Source: Planctomycetota bacterium (GTDB lineage Bacteria > Planctomycetota > Phycisphaerae > Sedimentisphaerales > Anaerohalosphaeraceae). Taken from it: 64,000 bases of DNA. The notes beneath the pieces were generated by a model. That model had not been told where the DNA came from and searched no databases. It saw nothing but the letters and a program-made list of their open reading frames with translations. The position numbers and the translations under genes are program-made. Positions 17,601 through 28,695 of the stretch are shown piece after piece; position 1 is the first letter of the stretch; every line of letters starts with the position of its first letter. The stretch is from the NCBI GenBank assembly GCA_016873215.1, contig VGXU01000005.1:17840-81839 (forward strand), written 5' to 3'.

Positions 17601-18194
17601 GGTTTTTGGCTGGGGGAAGAGTCCGGCCCTTGCGAGACGCTGGTTGGCCAGCCCCAATTCACCGATGAGGCGCGTCAGGCGGGAGAGGAATTCCACGATT
17701 ATTTTTATGAAGTTTTCGGAGAAGAACGGCACCCTGTCCACGGCATCCATATAGGCGTCCTTATCAAAGCCGAATTCCTCGGCCTGTCGTTCGAAGTATT
17801 GCTTGTCGGGCGTATCTAAGAAAAACTGGCCGGTAAAGAAGTTAGCGACGTGGCGGCCGTCAATGGTGATAGGCAGGGCGACATCGACCAGGCCGTTCTT
17901 GCATTTATAGATACTGTGGTATTCGCCGCTTTTCATCTTGCCGGCAAGTAAGGTATCGCTTTCTATGCAGCGAGCCTTCGTGGCGGGATTGACGCGATGA
18001 AAGCGGGTACAGATTTCATGCCAGCCGGCCGCGGCAAGGATATTTCCTTCCAGGTCAATAATAGCCACCGCGGCGCCTGTGAGGTTTGTAATGCTGCTGC
18101 ATAACCCCTGCAATTCGGTGGTGTCTATTAATTTGGAAAGACTCAGATTCTCGTCGGTTGGCGATTTTGGCGGTATGTTATTCTTCGATGCCAT
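17583..18194 (-). CDS. Stand-alone PocR sensory domain protein
   Basis: The 203-residue protein is almost entirely a PocR domain: the segment IIDLEGNILAAAGWHEICT, then conserved cysteines (RCIESD, YKCKNGLVD) and a GQFFLD motif. In known proteins PocR domains bind small ligands such as 1,2-propanediol and are fused to AraC or kinase output domains. No output domain is present here, so it may work by protein contact or be a truncated regulator; the dockerin fossil directly downstream shows rearrangement at its 3' side. The ATG at 18194 has an AAGGAAGGG site. Confidence 0.8.
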   Translation of the reverse strand: MASKNNIPPKSPTDENLSLSKLIDTTELQGLCSSITNLTGAAVAIIDLEGNILAAAGWHEICTRFHRVNPATKARCIESDTLLAGKMKSGEYHSIYKCKNGLVDVALPITIDGRHVANFFTGQFFLDTPDKQYFERQAEEFGFDKDAYMDAVDRVPFFSENFIKIIVEFLSRLTRLIGELGLANQRLARAGLFPQPKTAGKSD

Positions 18195-18322
18195 AAAAGT
18201 ACCCTTCCTTTTTAGGCTACGTTCAACAAATGGTATGTCTCCAATCCTTATATGACTTTTGAGTCTTGTTATCAACGGTTTTTTTTAGGGATTTTACGGG
18301 CTGTTGTCAACGATAAAGGTCG

Positions 18323-19519
18323 TTATTGTGCGGCGGTGAGGGCATAGAGTGAGCCGTCGTCGGCGGCGATGAAGATGCGGTTATCGGCGACGGCCGGGCC
18401 GGAGGAGATGGGGCCGGCGGCATCGAACGACCAGACGAATTTGCCCGTGGCGGCATCCAGCATATAAAGTTTGCCGTCATTGCTTGCGGCCAGAACCTTA
18501 TCGCCGCAGATGAGAGGGCTGGCGTCGGCGGCGTCGCCGGTTAAAAATGTCCATAGCAAGCGGCCATCGGCGGTATTGAAGCAATAGATTTTTTTATCCC
18601 GGCAGCCGACGACAACGTATTTTTCATTGACGGCGGGGCTGGAAAAAAAGGCCTCCGTGCCTTGTCTGTAAGCCCAGACTTCGTGTCCGGTGTTGATGTC
18701 TATGCAGTAAAATTGGCCTTCGAAGTTTCCGAAATAGGCCTTGTCGTTGAGAATCGCGGGGCTTGCGGCGATGTACGAACCGCTGTCGAAGGTTTTGACA
18801 CTGTTTGGGTCGTCGATCGGGATGATGTAGAGATTTGCATCACAGGAGCCGAAAACGGCGGTGTTTTCCCAGACGGCAGGGGAGCCGTTGATATAGTTTT
18901 GAGCCGAGTAGGCCCATTTTTTCCGCCCGGTGCCGGCGTCAAGGCAGGTAAATTGTCCATCATAGCTTCCAAACAATATCTCCGTTTCCATGTCCGATTT
19001 TTTGCTGACATTGACTGAACCTGCGATTTTGCCGCCGGCCTTGTATGTCCACAGCAATTTTCCATTTTCGGTATTCCATGCATATAAGATGCCGTCCTGA
19101 GAGCCTGCGATGATGATATTATTCAGTACGAGCGGACTGGATTCGAAAGTGTCGTTTGCGGCGTAAGACCAGAGGATTTGGCCGGTTTGGGCGGATAACG
19201 CATAGATTTTTTTGTCCGCGGAGGTGACAAAAACCGTTTTTTTACTGATAACGGGGGTGGATTTGATGGCGTCAGCGGCACGGAATTTCCATGCGACGAT
19301 TAATTTATCGGGCAATTGTCCATCCGCAATGCCGGTTTGAGCGGGATTACCTCGAAAGGATGTCCAGTCGTCGGCGCCGAATGGTGACAAGACTGCCGCC
19401 GGGCGGGTGGTTTTTCGCAGGGCCGCTTTTTTATAATACAGAGGATAGGCAATCATCGCCGCGATGGGCAGGGCAATGATGAGAAAGGGCATCAGGATTC
19501 TGCGAAGAAATCCGCGCAT
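18323..19519 (-). CDS. PQQ-like beta-propeller protein (BamB-like repeats)
   Basis: The 398-residue protein has a signal anchor (about 5-27) followed by seven or eight PQQ repeats with the pattern A-x-D-G-x-(L/I)-Y-A-L-(D/N)-x-x-T-G-x-x-x-W, for example KIYALSAQTGQILWSY and KLYMLDAATGKFVWSF. It should form an extracytoplasmic eight-bladed propeller. No PQQ-dependent dehydrogenase catalytic region is evident, so a scaffold or BamB-like role is more likely. The ATG at 19519 is 5 bases after the ribD stop. Confidence 0.85.
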   Translation of the reverse strand: MRGFLRRILMPFLIIALPIAAMIAYPLYYKKAALRKTTRPAAVLSPFGADDWTSFRGNPAQTGIADGQLPDKLIVAWKFRAADAIKSTPVISKKTVFVTSADKKIYALSAQTGQILWSYAANDTFESSPLVLNNIIIAGSQDGILYAWNTENGKLLWTYKAGGKIAGSVNVSKKSDMETEILFGSYDGQFTCLDAGTGRKKWAYSAQNYINGSPAVWENTAVFGSCDANLYIIPIDDPNSVKTFDSGSYIAASPAILNDKAYFGNFEGQFYCIDINTGHEVWAYRQGTEAFFSSPAVNEKYVVVGCRDKKIYCFNTADGRLLWTFLTGDAADASPLICGDKVLAASNDGKLYMLDAATGKFVWSFDAAGPISSGPAVADNRIFIAADDGSLYALTAAQ

Positions 19520-19524
19520 AAAAA

Positions 19525-20652
19525 TCAAATATCCGGATAATTCAGCAGGCCGGTGATTTTGACATCATGGTCGAGGGTCTGGATTTTTACATCGGTCAGT
19601 TTTTCGGCGGCGACGCCCGCGAGCAGTGCGGCGCCGAGGTCGGCGATGCCGCCTTCACCGAGAATCAGCGGAGCGATATAGATGCAGACTTCATCGACCA
19701 GGTGTTCCCTGAAAAACGACGAAAGTACCGTGGGGCCGCCTTCGACGAGCAATTGCTGAATGCCCTGTGAGCCGAGTTCGACGAGAACTTCGGTCAGGTC
19801 GCAATGGCCGTCTTTTTCATTGACTGCCAGCATATTCACGCCTGCGTGGGAAAGCTTTGTGATTTTATCCGGCTCAGTGTATGCGGTGTGTCTGCTGGTG
19901 ACAACCAGCGTCGGGGCTTCGGGGGTGGTAATCAGATAGCTGTCCCATGGCATCCGCAGATGCGTGTCGAGAACCACGCGCAGGGGCGGGCGGTCAATAG
20001 CGGTATCGGGGATGCGAACCGTCAGGCGAGGATTATCAGAGATGACTGTTTCAACGCCGACGAGAATGGCCTGAGTGCGTTTGCGAAGAAGCTGGCTGTC
20101 TAAGCGGCTTTTTTCACTGGAAATCCAGTGGTTCTGTACGGGGGGATTTTGCCATGCGAGTTTGCCGTCGATGCTTTGCGCCCATTTGGCGATGACCCAG
20201 GGGCGGGCGGTTTTGGCGAATTTAAAGAATGGGGCGTTGAGCCGACGGGCCTGGGCTTCGCAGACGCCAACGACGATTTCGATTCCCGCCCGGCGCAATT
20301 CGGCCAGACCTTTGCCGGCGATTTTGTCTGTGGGGTCTTGAATGGCGGCGACGACGCAGGCGACTTTGGCGTCGATGAGTGCCCTGGTGCATGGGCCGGT
20401 TTTGCCGGCGTGGCAGCACGGCTCAAGGGTGACATAAACGGTCGAGCCAGCCGGGTTGTATCCTTTTTTTCGGCAGTCGGCAAGGGCGTTGATTTCGGCG
20501 TGCGGTCCTCCAAAGCGTTCGTGGAAGCCTTGGCCGAGGATGTGGTCATCTTTGACGATGACGCATCCGACGGCGGGGTTAGGTTCGACCGCGGCGATTC
20601 CTTTGGCGGCCAGTTCCAGAGCCAATTGCATATAATTTTCGCGGCTGGGCAT
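19525..20652 (-). CDS. ribD: Bifunctional riboflavin biosynthesis deaminase/reductase
   Basis: RibD carries out the deamination and the ribose reduction of the pyrimidine intermediate in riboflavin synthesis. The N-terminal cytidine-deaminase domain has its zinc site at His51 (HAEINAL, catalytic Glu53), Cys79 and Cys88, and the C-terminal reductase domain begins near PWVIAKWAQSIDGKLA. The 375-residue length is normal. The ATG at 20652 has a GGTGAG site; an in-frame GTG at 20664 would overlap the ligA stop. Confidence 0.95.
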   Translation of the reverse strand: MPSRENYMQLALELAAKGIAAVEPNPAVGCVIVKDDHILGQGFHERFGGPHAEINALADCRKKGYNPAGSTVYVTLEPCCHAGKTGPCTRALIDAKVACVVAAIQDPTDKIAGKGLAELRRAGIEIVVGVCEAQARRLNAPFFKFAKTARPWVIAKWAQSIDGKLAWQNPPVQNHWISSEKSRLDSQLLRKRTQAILVGVETVISDNPRLTVRIPDTAIDRPPLRVVLDTHLRMPWDSYLITTPEAPTLVVTSRHTAYTEPDKITKLSHAGVNMLAVNEKDGHCDLTEVLVELGSQGIQQLLVEGGPTVLSSFFREHLVDEVCIYIAPLILGEGGIADLGAALLAGVAAEKLTDVKIQTLDHDVKITGLLNYPDI

Positions 20653-20660
20653 TGTTATAC

Positions 20661-22754
<2,094 letters not shown>

Positions 22755-22770
22755 TTATTTCAGATACGGC

Positions 22771-23154
22771 TTATTCGTTGCTGCCGTAGAGCCAGGGGGC
22801 GTCGGAGCCGTGGACGAGATTAAATCCGCGGCTGCATCCGAAATCGCCGCGAATCGTACCCGGCTCGGCTTCATTGCCGAAGGTTTTGCCCATCAGTTTG
22901 CGTGCCATCTGGATGGCGCCTTGTCCCTGCAAGACCATCACCAGTGACGGCGACGAACTGAGGTCTCGCACCACGCCTTCAAAGAAAGGTTTGCCTTTGT
23001 GGACGGCATAATGCTGCTCGGCCAGCACCCTGGGAATTTGCATCAGACGGGCGGCGACCAGTTGGAGGCCTTTTTGTTCAAACCGGCTCAAAATAAGCCC
23101 GATGATGTGCCGCTGCACGCCATCGGGCTTGATAATAATCAGTGTTTGTTCGAT
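22771..23154 (-). CDS. ndk: Nucleoside diphosphate kinase, with a non-standard start
   Basis: The coding frame contains everything expected of Ndk, which transfers phosphate between nucleoside di- and triphosphates: the N-terminal IIIKPDGVQR strand (Lys9), and the catalytic His115 in NLVHGSD. However, no ATG, GTG or TTG lies between the upstream in-frame TGA and the motif. The natural start position is occupied by ATC (23154-23152), giving 127 residues; CTG four codons later is another near-cognate option. An A inserted in TATAACA relative to an ATG at 23170 would also explain it. The C terminus is about 15-20 residues shorter than usual. Confidence 0.85.
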   Translation of the reverse strand: MEQTLIIIKPDGVQRHIIGLILSRFEQKGLQLVAARLMQIPRVLAEQHYAVHKGKPFFEGVVRDLSSSPSLVMVLQGQGAIQMARKLMGKTFGNEAEPGTIRGDFGCSRGFNLVHGSDAPWLYGSNE

Positions 23155-23175
23155 TGCTGTTATAACTCATTATCG

Positions 23176-23191
23176 GGCGGCTTGCGCCGCC
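23176..23191 (-). other. GC-rich hairpin in the ndk leader
   Basis: GGCGGC and GCCGCC pair perfectly around a GCAA (GNRA-type) tetraloop on the minus strand, about 22 bases before the presumed ndk start. It lacks a T tract, so it is not a standard terminator. It could pause transcription or affect ndk translation. Confidence 0.5.
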
Positions 23192-23211
23192 GCGCTTTTG
23201 TTTTTAACAAT

Positions 23212-23997
23212 TTAACGAGCGCTGGGGACGATGAAGATTTCGACCCTGCGATTGGCCGCGTTGCCGCCCTTATTGGGCTTGTTCGGCGCGATCGGACGGA
23301 ACTCGCCGTATCCCTTGGCGCACATTCTTTCTTCGGCAATCTGATTCTGTGCCAGAAGGTTCAGCACGGAAATGGCCCGGTGTACGGACAGGTGCCAGTT
23401 GGTGGGATGTTTTTGCTTGGTTTCCGCGCGACTGATTCGCAAATCGTCCGTATGGCCGACAATCGCCATATCGAATTGCTTGGCTTCGGGGTTATTCATA
23501 ATCCCTGCCAGCGCCTTCAATGCGTCTGTTGCCGAGGCGGCGACTTCATCACTGCCGGCGTTAAACAATAGGTCGCTCTTGAATTTCAGCGAGCCTGTGG
23601 CTTCGTCGAAACTTACAAGGTCTGGATTTTTGTCGGCAAAGTCTTTAAGCAGGACGTTCATTTCCATCGGCAGTACAGCTCCGCCCTGGAGAAGTTGTTC
23701 CCGCAGCTTGGCGATAAGGTCTTTTTTCTGTTCGAGGTCGGCTTCGAGGGCGGCAATGTATGCGCTCTTGGCCTGCAGGTCGGCGCCGCTTTTACCCAGC
23801 AGACTCTGCAATTCTTTATTTTTCTGGTCCAGCGTCTGATTGCATTCGCTCAACTGACTTTCCAACTGTCCGATGCGCTCCTGCTGGATTCGGTTTTGCG
23901 CCTTGAGGTCGTCATACTTGGCCTGAGAAATACATCCTGTTGTTCCCATAACCGCTGCCGCCATTGTCACCCACGCCAACATCCTGCCCGTACTCAT
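23212..23997 (-). CDS. OmpA-family peptidoglycan-associated lipoprotein
   Basis: The 261-residue product has a lipoprotein signal ending at Cys22 (GTTGC), a coiled coil (about 25-105) and a C-terminal OmpA/MotB domain with VGHTDD, a conserved Arg in LSVHRAISVLNLL, and NRRVEIFI. It would anchor the outer membrane to peptidoglycan through diaminopimelate binding. The start at 23997 has an AAAGGAAA site. The next downstream gene is ndk. Confidence 0.9.
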   Translation of the reverse strand: MSTGRMLAWVTMAAAVMGTTGCISQAKYDDLKAQNRIQQERIGQLESQLSECNQTLDQKNKELQSLLGKSGADLQAKSAYIAALEADLEQKKDLIAKLREQLLQGGAVLPMEMNVLLKDFADKNPDLVSFDEATGSLKFKSDLLFNAGSDEVAASATDALKALAGIMNNPEAKQFDMAIVGHTDDLRISRAETKQKHPTNWHLSVHRAISVLNLLAQNQIAEERMCAKGYGEFRPIAPNKPNKGGNAANRRVEIFIVPSAR

Positions 23998-24155
23998 TTG
24001 TTTTTTCCTTTCCAGATTGTTCAATCCATTATGAAGTGTTCGCAAACGGATTTTCCATTCCGCCGATGCGAACGGTAGTTTTCTTATCGTATTACGGCCA
24101 AAGGAGAGAATTCGTTTCCCATTTGGGCGTTATGAATCTTTCTCCGAAGGTCCCG

Positions 24156-25136
24156 TCAATTTTTTGCTTTGCGTCCACCGGAGATGGCGGCAACAATCGC
24201 AAAAATCAATACCAGCAGCAGCAAAACGGCCACGAGGATAAAACCCCAGTTGAAATCCGCGATGCCGCGGTACGCCAGGAATTTGACCACCGAAGGCAAT
24301 ACATTCTTTATTCCCCCGGCGGTGGCGATACCAGCCAGAATCAGCGCCGCCAACGGGAGAAACATCATGACACCGTAAATAGATGTGGAAGAGTCCACCG
24401 GCGTAACCGCAACAAGTTGGGGGGCTGTCGAGATCGTCGGTGCCGGTGCGGTTTCACCCGCCGCGGCTTCGGCGACCGGCACGGCTTCAGCCTCAGCAGT
24501 CGGCTCCCTGACAACATCTTTCATTAACCCGTCCGCCTCTTTGGCGAAATCCACCGGTGCGGCCTCAGCCTGAGCCGGAATGTCCGGCCCGGTCGGCAAA
24601 ATGTCATCCAGAACCGCTCCCAAGGAGGTGTCATCGGCCTGCAACGATAAATCCAAAAGTCCTGAACCACTGCCGGCGCTTTCGAGATTAGCATCGGCGT
24701 CCAGACTTTCAATTTCTCCCGGCTCCACTGCCTTTGTTTCGGCATGGGTGTCGGCGGTGATTTTATATTGGTCGTCGGTTCCGCCCAGCACATTAATGCC
24801 CAGCGTTCCGACATTGGTATCCGCCTCAGTTAAATTCCCCATTTGGCTCAACCCGAAACCGCCTTCACTGACGGGTTTCTTTTTCTTCGCATCCTCGTCA
24901 GGCTCCAGTTGAATTTCCGCGGTTTTCTCCAGTTCCAGAGGCGCTTCCGAATCCGCGATGATATCAATGACGTCGGATTCGCTGCCGAGCTTATCTATTT
25001 CATCCTGTTTGTACAATATTTTGGCGCCGTCACGATATTCGCGGATTTTACCCTGCTTGATAAAATCACGGATATCCTGCTCGCTTTTGCCGAGCTTTTC
25101 CATTGCTTCCTGGAGCGTATAAAACGTTCCTGCCAT
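24156..25136 (-). CDS. HTH-domain protein with C-terminal membrane helices
   Basis: The 326-residue protein begins with an excisionase/MerR-like helix-turn-helix (FYTLQEAMEKLGKSEQDIRDF, about 4-50). A long acidic and alanine-rich linker follows (about 55-245), then two hydrophobic helices near 255-275 and 297-320. Proteins with this layout occur in planctomycetes and remain uncharacterised. It could be a membrane-tethered DNA-binding protein, although such HTH domains can also bind proteins. It is separated by 158 bases from the OmpA-family gene downstream. Confidence 0.75.
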   Translation of the reverse strand: MAGTFYTLQEAMEKLGKSEQDIRDFIKQGKIREYRDGAKILYKQDEIDKLGSESDVIDIIADSEAPLELEKTAEIQLEPDEDAKKKKPVSEGGFGLSQMGNLTEADTNVGTLGINVLGGTDDQYKITADTHAETKAVEPGEIESLDADANLESAGSGSGLLDLSLQADDTSLGAVLDDILPTGPDIPAQAEAAPVDFAKEADGLMKDVVREPTAEAEAVPVAEAAAGETAPAPTISTAPQLVAVTPVDSSTSIYGVMMFLPLAALILAGIATAGGIKNVLPSVVKFLAYRGIADFNWGFILVAVLLLLVLIFAIVAAISGGRKAKN

Positions 25137-25463
25137 AAGTCTATCTTCCCACTTATTGGATCAATATACTTTTGCCGCCGTGTGCGGATTACTTAACTTA
25201 TTATCTTGTCAAAATTTAATTATACCTTTTCCGGCCCGTCTTTCAACTTCAAATTCCAAACTTTCTCCGGAAGTCACCTTGTGATAATAAAGTAATAACC
25301 TACCCATATACGCCTTAACTATTGATTAACCTATTTAATTTGGATTAGTCGAATAAGAAAACAGGCCTCATGGTCTGAAAACGAACTTATTTATCCAAAG
25401 GAGCAACCATAACCTTCAACTAAAAATGGGGCAACGTCCGAATAAAAGCTGCAAATAATGGAA
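25137..25463. other. Intergenic region between purH and the HTH-membrane gene
   Basis: This 327-base A/T-rich region lies between the purH stop and the HTH-membrane gene start. A minus-strand TTGACA (25212-25207) is present but without a clear -10 at normal spacing. No RNA gene or repeat is recognised. Confidence 0.35.
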
Positions 25464-27074
25464 TTAATGGTAGAAATGTCGCGTGCCGGTAAAGACCATT
25501 GCGATGCCGTGCTTGTCGGCACAGGCGACAACTTCATCATCTTTCTTTGAACCGCCGGGCTGAATGACACAGGCGATACGGGCCCTGGCGGCGTTTTCAA
25601 CATTATCCGGAAACGGGAAAAATGCGTCCGAACCCAACGCTGCGCCTTCGGCCAAATCCCCGGCCAGCTTGACGGCGATCATTCCCGATTCGACACGATT
25701 CATCTGCCCGGCCCCGACACCGACCAAACGTTTGTCCCTGACCAGCGTAATAGTGTTACTTTTGACGTGCTTGGCCGTCAGCCAGGCGATTCGCAGGTCT
25801 TCCATCTGCTGCGGCGTGGGTTTGGTTTTGGTCGGATAAGTCAGTTTTTCCGGCTGCCAGCCGACAAGGTCGCGTTCCTGCACCAGCAGGCCTCCGACGA
25901 TACAGCGAATATCTCTCTGGCCGCGGTCAACAACGTCCCGGCTGATCGGCCCGGTTTCCATAAGGCGCACTCGCTGGCCCCATTCCTTGAGCGTGCGGAT
26001 TGTCTGCACCGCGTCGGCGTCGTAAGACGGGGCGATAATTACCTCAGCAAAGAATCCGGCCGCACCCCTGGCTTTGCCAAAGCGGGCGTAGGATTCCATA
26101 ATTACTGTCGCAAGGTCTTTGTTGATATTCTGGTTTATTGCAACGATGCCGCCGAAGGCGCTGACCACATCGCCCAGATAGGCTTTCTCGTAAGCCTTCA
26201 TAATATCTGTGTCCACCGCGCAGCCGCAGGGATTCATGTGCTTGACCACGACCGCCGCCGGCTCATCGAATTCCTTGACCAGCTCAAACGCAGCGTTGGC
26301 GTCCATTAAATTATTAAAGCTGATGGGCGTGCCGCCGGCCAGCAGGTTGGCCGTTCCGACACTTACTTCCTTCGCATCGGGCAGACGATAGAAGGCTCCC
26401 TTTTGATGCGGGTTTTCGCCGTAGCGAAGCTCCTGGTCTTTACGTAAGGAAACTGAAAGCCGCTGGGGGAAAATTTCCCCGGCCTGGGCGCTGAGATAGT
26501 TCGAAATTGCGGCGTCATAAGAGGCGGTCAATTCAAACGCTTCACGGGCCAGATGCTTTCGCAATTCCAGCCCCGTACTGCCATTTTTCGCTTTCAGTTC
26601 CGCCAAAACCTGCGGATATTGCGCCGGGCTGGTCACAATCGTCACATACAAATGATTCTTGGCCGACGAGCGAACCATACTCGGCCCGCCAATATCGATA
26701 TTTTCAATCGCTTCCTCAAATAAACAGCCCGGCTTAGCCACAGTTTGTTCAAACGGATATAAATTCACGCACACCAGGTCAATCGGTTCGATGTTGTGCT
26801 GTTTCATCGCGGCGGCATGGTCGGGTTTGTCCCGCAACGCCAGAAGACCGCCGTGGATTTTCGGGTGCAGCGTCTTGACACGCCCATCCATCATTTCAGG
26901 AAAACCCGTCACCGCGTCGATGCTGGTCACTTTCAGGCCCGCATGGGTCAGCGTTTTGGCCGTACCGCCGGTGCTGATGATCACCGCCCCCATCGCCGTA
27001 AGCTCTTTGGCAAATTCCACAACACCGGTTTTGTCGGAAACGCTGATTAACGCACGTTTGATTTTGATGTCCAT
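25464..27074 (-). CDS. purH: Bifunctional AICAR transformylase/IMP cyclohydrolase
   Basis: PurH carries out the last two steps of IMP synthesis. The 536-residue protein has the N-terminal IMP cyclohydrolase domain (RALISVSDKTGVVEFA, then STGGTAKTL and the MDGRVKTLHPKIHGG segment). The C-terminal formyl-transfer domain contains KHMNPCG and ends with TGTRHFYH in place of the usual MRHFRH. The ATG at 27074 has a GAGGTG site. It lies 48 bases after the propeller gene and may be the end of a long transcript that includes the ATP synthase genes. Confidence 0.95.
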   Translation of the reverse strand: MDIKIKRALISVSDKTGVVEFAKELTAMGAVIISTGGTAKTLTHAGLKVTSIDAVTGFPEMMDGRVKTLHPKIHGGLLALRDKPDHAAAMKQHNIEPIDLVCVNLYPFEQTVAKPGCLFEEAIENIDIGGPSMVRSSAKNHLYVTIVTSPAQYPQVLAELKAKNGSTGLELRKHLAREAFELTASYDAAISNYLSAQAGEIFPQRLSVSLRKDQELRYGENPHQKGAFYRLPDAKEVSVGTANLLAGGTPISFNNLMDANAAFELVKEFDEPAAVVVKHMNPCGCAVDTDIMKAYEKAYLGDVVSAFGGIVAINQNINKDLATVIMESYARFGKARGAAGFFAEVIIAPSYDADAVQTIRTLKEWGQRVRLMETGPISRDVVDRGQRDIRCIVGGLLVQERDLVGWQPEKLTYPTKTKPTPQQMEDLRIAWLTAKHVKSNTITLVRDKRLVGVGAGQMNRVESGMIAVKLAGDLAEGAALGSDAFFPFPDNVENAARARIACVIQPGGSKKDDEVVACADKHGIAMVFTGTRHFYH

Positions 27075-27122
27075 TGCTCTACACCTCATCCGTAAAGTGA
27101 ACAATAAAACGAAACCCTGAAA

Positions 27123-28265
27123 TTATGGTTTCGGGGAATTGCCGGACTTGCCTTCCGCGACAGGTGCCGCGGCCAAAATCCTGCCCTTCTTGTCAGCCAG
27201 ATAAATCTTCGAATCCGTCATATTCACTGCATACCGATCCACGCCGGCGATATTAACGGACAACACTTTTTTGCCGGCGGCATTATCCATCACATTCAAA
27301 ATTCCCGGCTGCACATAGATATACGCCAGATGGCCTTTCTCGGCCAAAATCGCACGGCCCTGCAACAACGGAGGCCAGACTTCCTTTTTCGTCTGTTTAT
27401 CCACGGCATGTAAGCCCGTATTGAGCGTATAGACATACACACAAGTCTTGCCGGGGATTAAAGGGTCGCGAATGGGACCGCCGGTAAAAAACGGTGTTTC
27501 CCACTCCGGGGCCGGCAGCCCTTTTGCCGCATTGATTTTATAAAGTTTAGAATCCAGCCCCCCAGCGTAAATAAATTCTCCGTCCGGGTCCAGGACCGGC
27601 GGAATCACCATTTTTCCGGACAGATTAAACTGCCAGATCTTCCTGGGGCTTGTCGGTTCTATCGCCACGATATTGCCGGCGGCGGTGCCGAACCAAACTA
27701 TTTCGTCGGTTGCAAGAACCGAATAAATCGCCGAATCATTATCCGCCGTCACCGTAAAGAGGCAGACGCCCTCTTCCCTGGTAAAGACATACAGCCGATT
27801 ATCGGAGCCACAGATATAAACAAACTTGCTGTTTTGCGCGATGCCGCCGCGGCTGCCGTCCATTTGCGACAGCTTCATTGTCCGTGTTATCTGCCCGGTT
27901 ACGGGATTAAATATCTTCAGCTCCTGCCCTACCAGAAAGGCGCTGTTCTTTTCAAAATACAGCGGAGGCAGCACCGGCAGACCGGCCGTAGCAATTTGCA
28001 AAGGGGTACGTACCGCTCCGGTGTTGCGGTCAATGCAGAAAAAGAAATTCTGATCCGTCAGCACATACAGATAATCCCCAAAAACATTCAACCGCTCGAC
28101 TTGTTCGTGGGGTTTGAGAGGCAATTGAATCTGCCAGGCGGACTGCAGACCGGCCTGGTCCAGCAGTTCCGGGCGGACAAGACCATCGTTCCCGGCCCCG
28201 GCCAGACCCAGACCCAGAAAAAAAATGATGATGCTCCACATAAAACCTGATTTTATACCGCTCAT
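27123..28265 (-). CDS. Secreted PQQ-like beta-propeller protein
   Basis: This 380-residue protein has a signal peptide (about 1-24) and repeated propeller-blade motifs such as LYVLTDQNFFFCIDRNTGAV and IVAIEPTSPRKIWQF. The blades are more divergent than in the propeller near 18.3-19.5 kb, so the two are not recent copies. It probably acts as a structural or binding protein in the periplasm. A GGAGG site precedes the ATG, and the stop of the small gene upstream is only 13 bases away. Confidence 0.78.
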   Translation of the reverse strand: MSGIKSGFMWSIIIFFLGLGLAGAGNDGLVRPELLDQAGLQSAWQIQLPLKPHEQVERLNVFGDYLYVLTDQNFFFCIDRNTGAVRTPLQIATAGLPVLPPLYFEKNSAFLVGQELKIFNPVTGQITRTMKLSQMDGSRGGIAQNSKFVYICGSDNRLYVFTREEGVCLFTVTADNDSAIYSVLATDEIVWFGTAAGNIVAIEPTSPRKIWQFNLSGKMVIPPVLDPDGEFIYAGGLDSKLYKINAAKGLPAPEWETPFFTGGPIRDPLIPGKTCVYVYTLNTGLHAVDKQTKKEVWPPLLQGRAILAEKGHLAYIYVQPGILNVMDNAAGKKVLSVNIAGVDRYAVNMTDSKIYLADKKGRILAAAPVAEGKSGNSPKP

Positions 28266-28278
28266 CCGTTACCTCCGC

Positions 28279-28575
28279 TCAGTTAAATTCCACCAGCTCA
28301 CCCAGGTCAATGCCATTCTCGGCCTCAAACGATCGCATACGCTCAATTCGCTCCATATCCTCTTTGATACGTCCGGCCAGTTTGAAAATATAGGGTTTCC
28401 CATTGAGGCGGTTTCGCAGGTCTTCCAGCATCGGTTCCCAGCGATTGCCGTAAAGCTGGGCCTTGAGAATCACCAGCATCCGATATTTTTCGTCAAGGCC
28501 TTCCACGAACCGACGCACTTCCGGGGTCACCGCGCGGGACTGGGACGTATGTTTTTTTTCAGAATTCTCGGCCAT
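28279..28575 (-). CDS. Small soluble protein of unknown function
   Basis: The gene encodes 98 residues, mostly charged helix (RRFVEGLDEKYRMLVILKAQL, RNRLNGKPYIFKLAGRIKEDM) with no signal peptide. I recognise no family. It lies between atpC and the propeller gene on the same strand, so it may be part of the atp transcript. The ATG at 28575 is more plausible than the upstream in-frame start at 28626, which includes a cysteine-rich extension. Confidence 0.6.
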   Translation of the reverse strand: MAENSEKKHTSQSRAVTPEVRRFVEGLDEKYRMLVILKAQLYGNRWEPMLEDLRNRLNGKPYIFKLAGRIKEDMERIERMRSFEAENGIDLGELVEFN

Positions 28576-28695
28576 AAGACAAACCCTGCATATGCCAATC
28601 GTACCCTCAAAACCGCGGAATTGCAACCCTTTTTCGCCCCCTCCTGTCGGAAGATTTTTGGAAAACCCAGGCGTGTGAAAAACAGTGAAAATCGG

